From a bacterium (GTDB lineage Bacteria > Pseudomonadota > Alphaproteobacteria > Rs-D84): a stretch of DNA of 22,142 nucleotides. This document shows, in pieces, positions 22,043-22,142 of the stretch (position 1 is the stretch's first letter; each line of letters starts with the position of its first letter). The notes below the pieces were generated by a model, which saw only the letters and a program-made list of their open reading frames with translations, was not told the DNA's origin and searched no databases. The translations under genes were made by a program, and so were the position numbers. The stretch lies in NCBI GenBank assembly GCA_014802705.1, contig JAAVBR010000024.1, positions 1 to 22,142 on the forward strand, given 5' to 3'.

Positions 22043-22142
22043 CCCGGCCTGCGGCCACCCCTCCGCAGAGGGGAACCTTGCACCGTTTTTAATAGCGCAA
22101 TTGAAAAAGAAACTGTCCAGCCGTCCGCAGAGGGGAACTTTG
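22038..22142. repeat. Dispersed palindromic repeat, partial copies at the right edge (family 1, copy E)
   Basis: AACCACCCCGGCCTGCGGCC, then hairpin CCCCTCCGCAGAGGGG and GGAACCTTG, make one arm (22038-22080). After about 40 bp of unrelated sequence a second, same-orientation fragment (CGTCCGCAGAGGGGAACTTTG) runs into the edge. The first arm's outer end supplies the GTG codon used as start of the DUF559 frame. Confidence 0.82.

Noticed and set aside
1..22142. CRISPR array or insertion-sequence transposase
   Set aside because: No regularly spaced direct repeats with unique spacers and no transposase or integrase motif in any credible frame.

Overview
The window reads as chromosome of an uncultured, probably host-associated Alphaproteobacterium. 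That assignment is inference from protein style, a sigma-32-type groESL promoter without CIRCE, and an autotransporter plus Cys-rich surface-type protein set; no rRNA or other decisive marker is present. The housekeeping genes are GC-rich; the promoter regions and the stretch at about 10,950-13,400 are clearly more AT-rich.

Layout. 1-2457 (-): tilS followed by ftsH (ftsH cut by the left edge). 2505-3645: a LOG-type phosphoribohydrolase (+) converging on a DUF167 gene and a HIT-family gene (-). 3706-5706 (+): heat-shock promoter, groES, groEL, terminator, then a long palindromic repeat. 5865-7868 (-): three tandem GNAT acetyltransferase paralogues. 7893-7966: divergent promoters sharing a dyad. 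7997-9224 (+): two paralogous small membrane proteins, each followed by an almost identical 94-bp terminator block. 9308-10306 (-): membrane-anchored metallophosphoesterase. 10425-10498: tRNA-Gln, followed by a structured stretch with a damaged copy of the tRNA 3' end and a promoter-to-terminator unit that may be a small RNA or attenuator. 10956-15161 (+): one unbroken frame joining a four-helix membrane protein to a secreted EGF-like/autotransporter protein. 15280-16023 (-): Cys-rich protein, probably a 5'-truncated fragment. 16171-16423: mosaic of two repeat families. 16431-16507: tRNA-Gly. 16605-22142 (-): a six-gene run queA - M16 peptidase - tgt - three unknowns (one coiled-coil membrane protein), ending in a clear terminator.

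How the genes work together. queA and tgt are consecutive steps of queuosine tRNA modification and TilS makes lysidine in tRNA-Ile, so tRNA modification is a recurring theme. GroESL and FtsH are the protein quality-control components.

The most interesting part is the right end. A DUF559 (PD-(D/E)XK-type) endonuclease-like domain lies between copies of a palindromic repeat that also occurs after groEL and near 16.2 kb. It is fused in frame, through the translated repeat, to a QueA lacking about its first 35 residues, and the frame stays open to the window edge. I propose a repeat-bounded DUF559 cassette inserted in frame in queA, comparable in logic to REP/RAYT pairs or to Rickettsia palindromic elements inside ORFs. 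This is a hypothesis to test.
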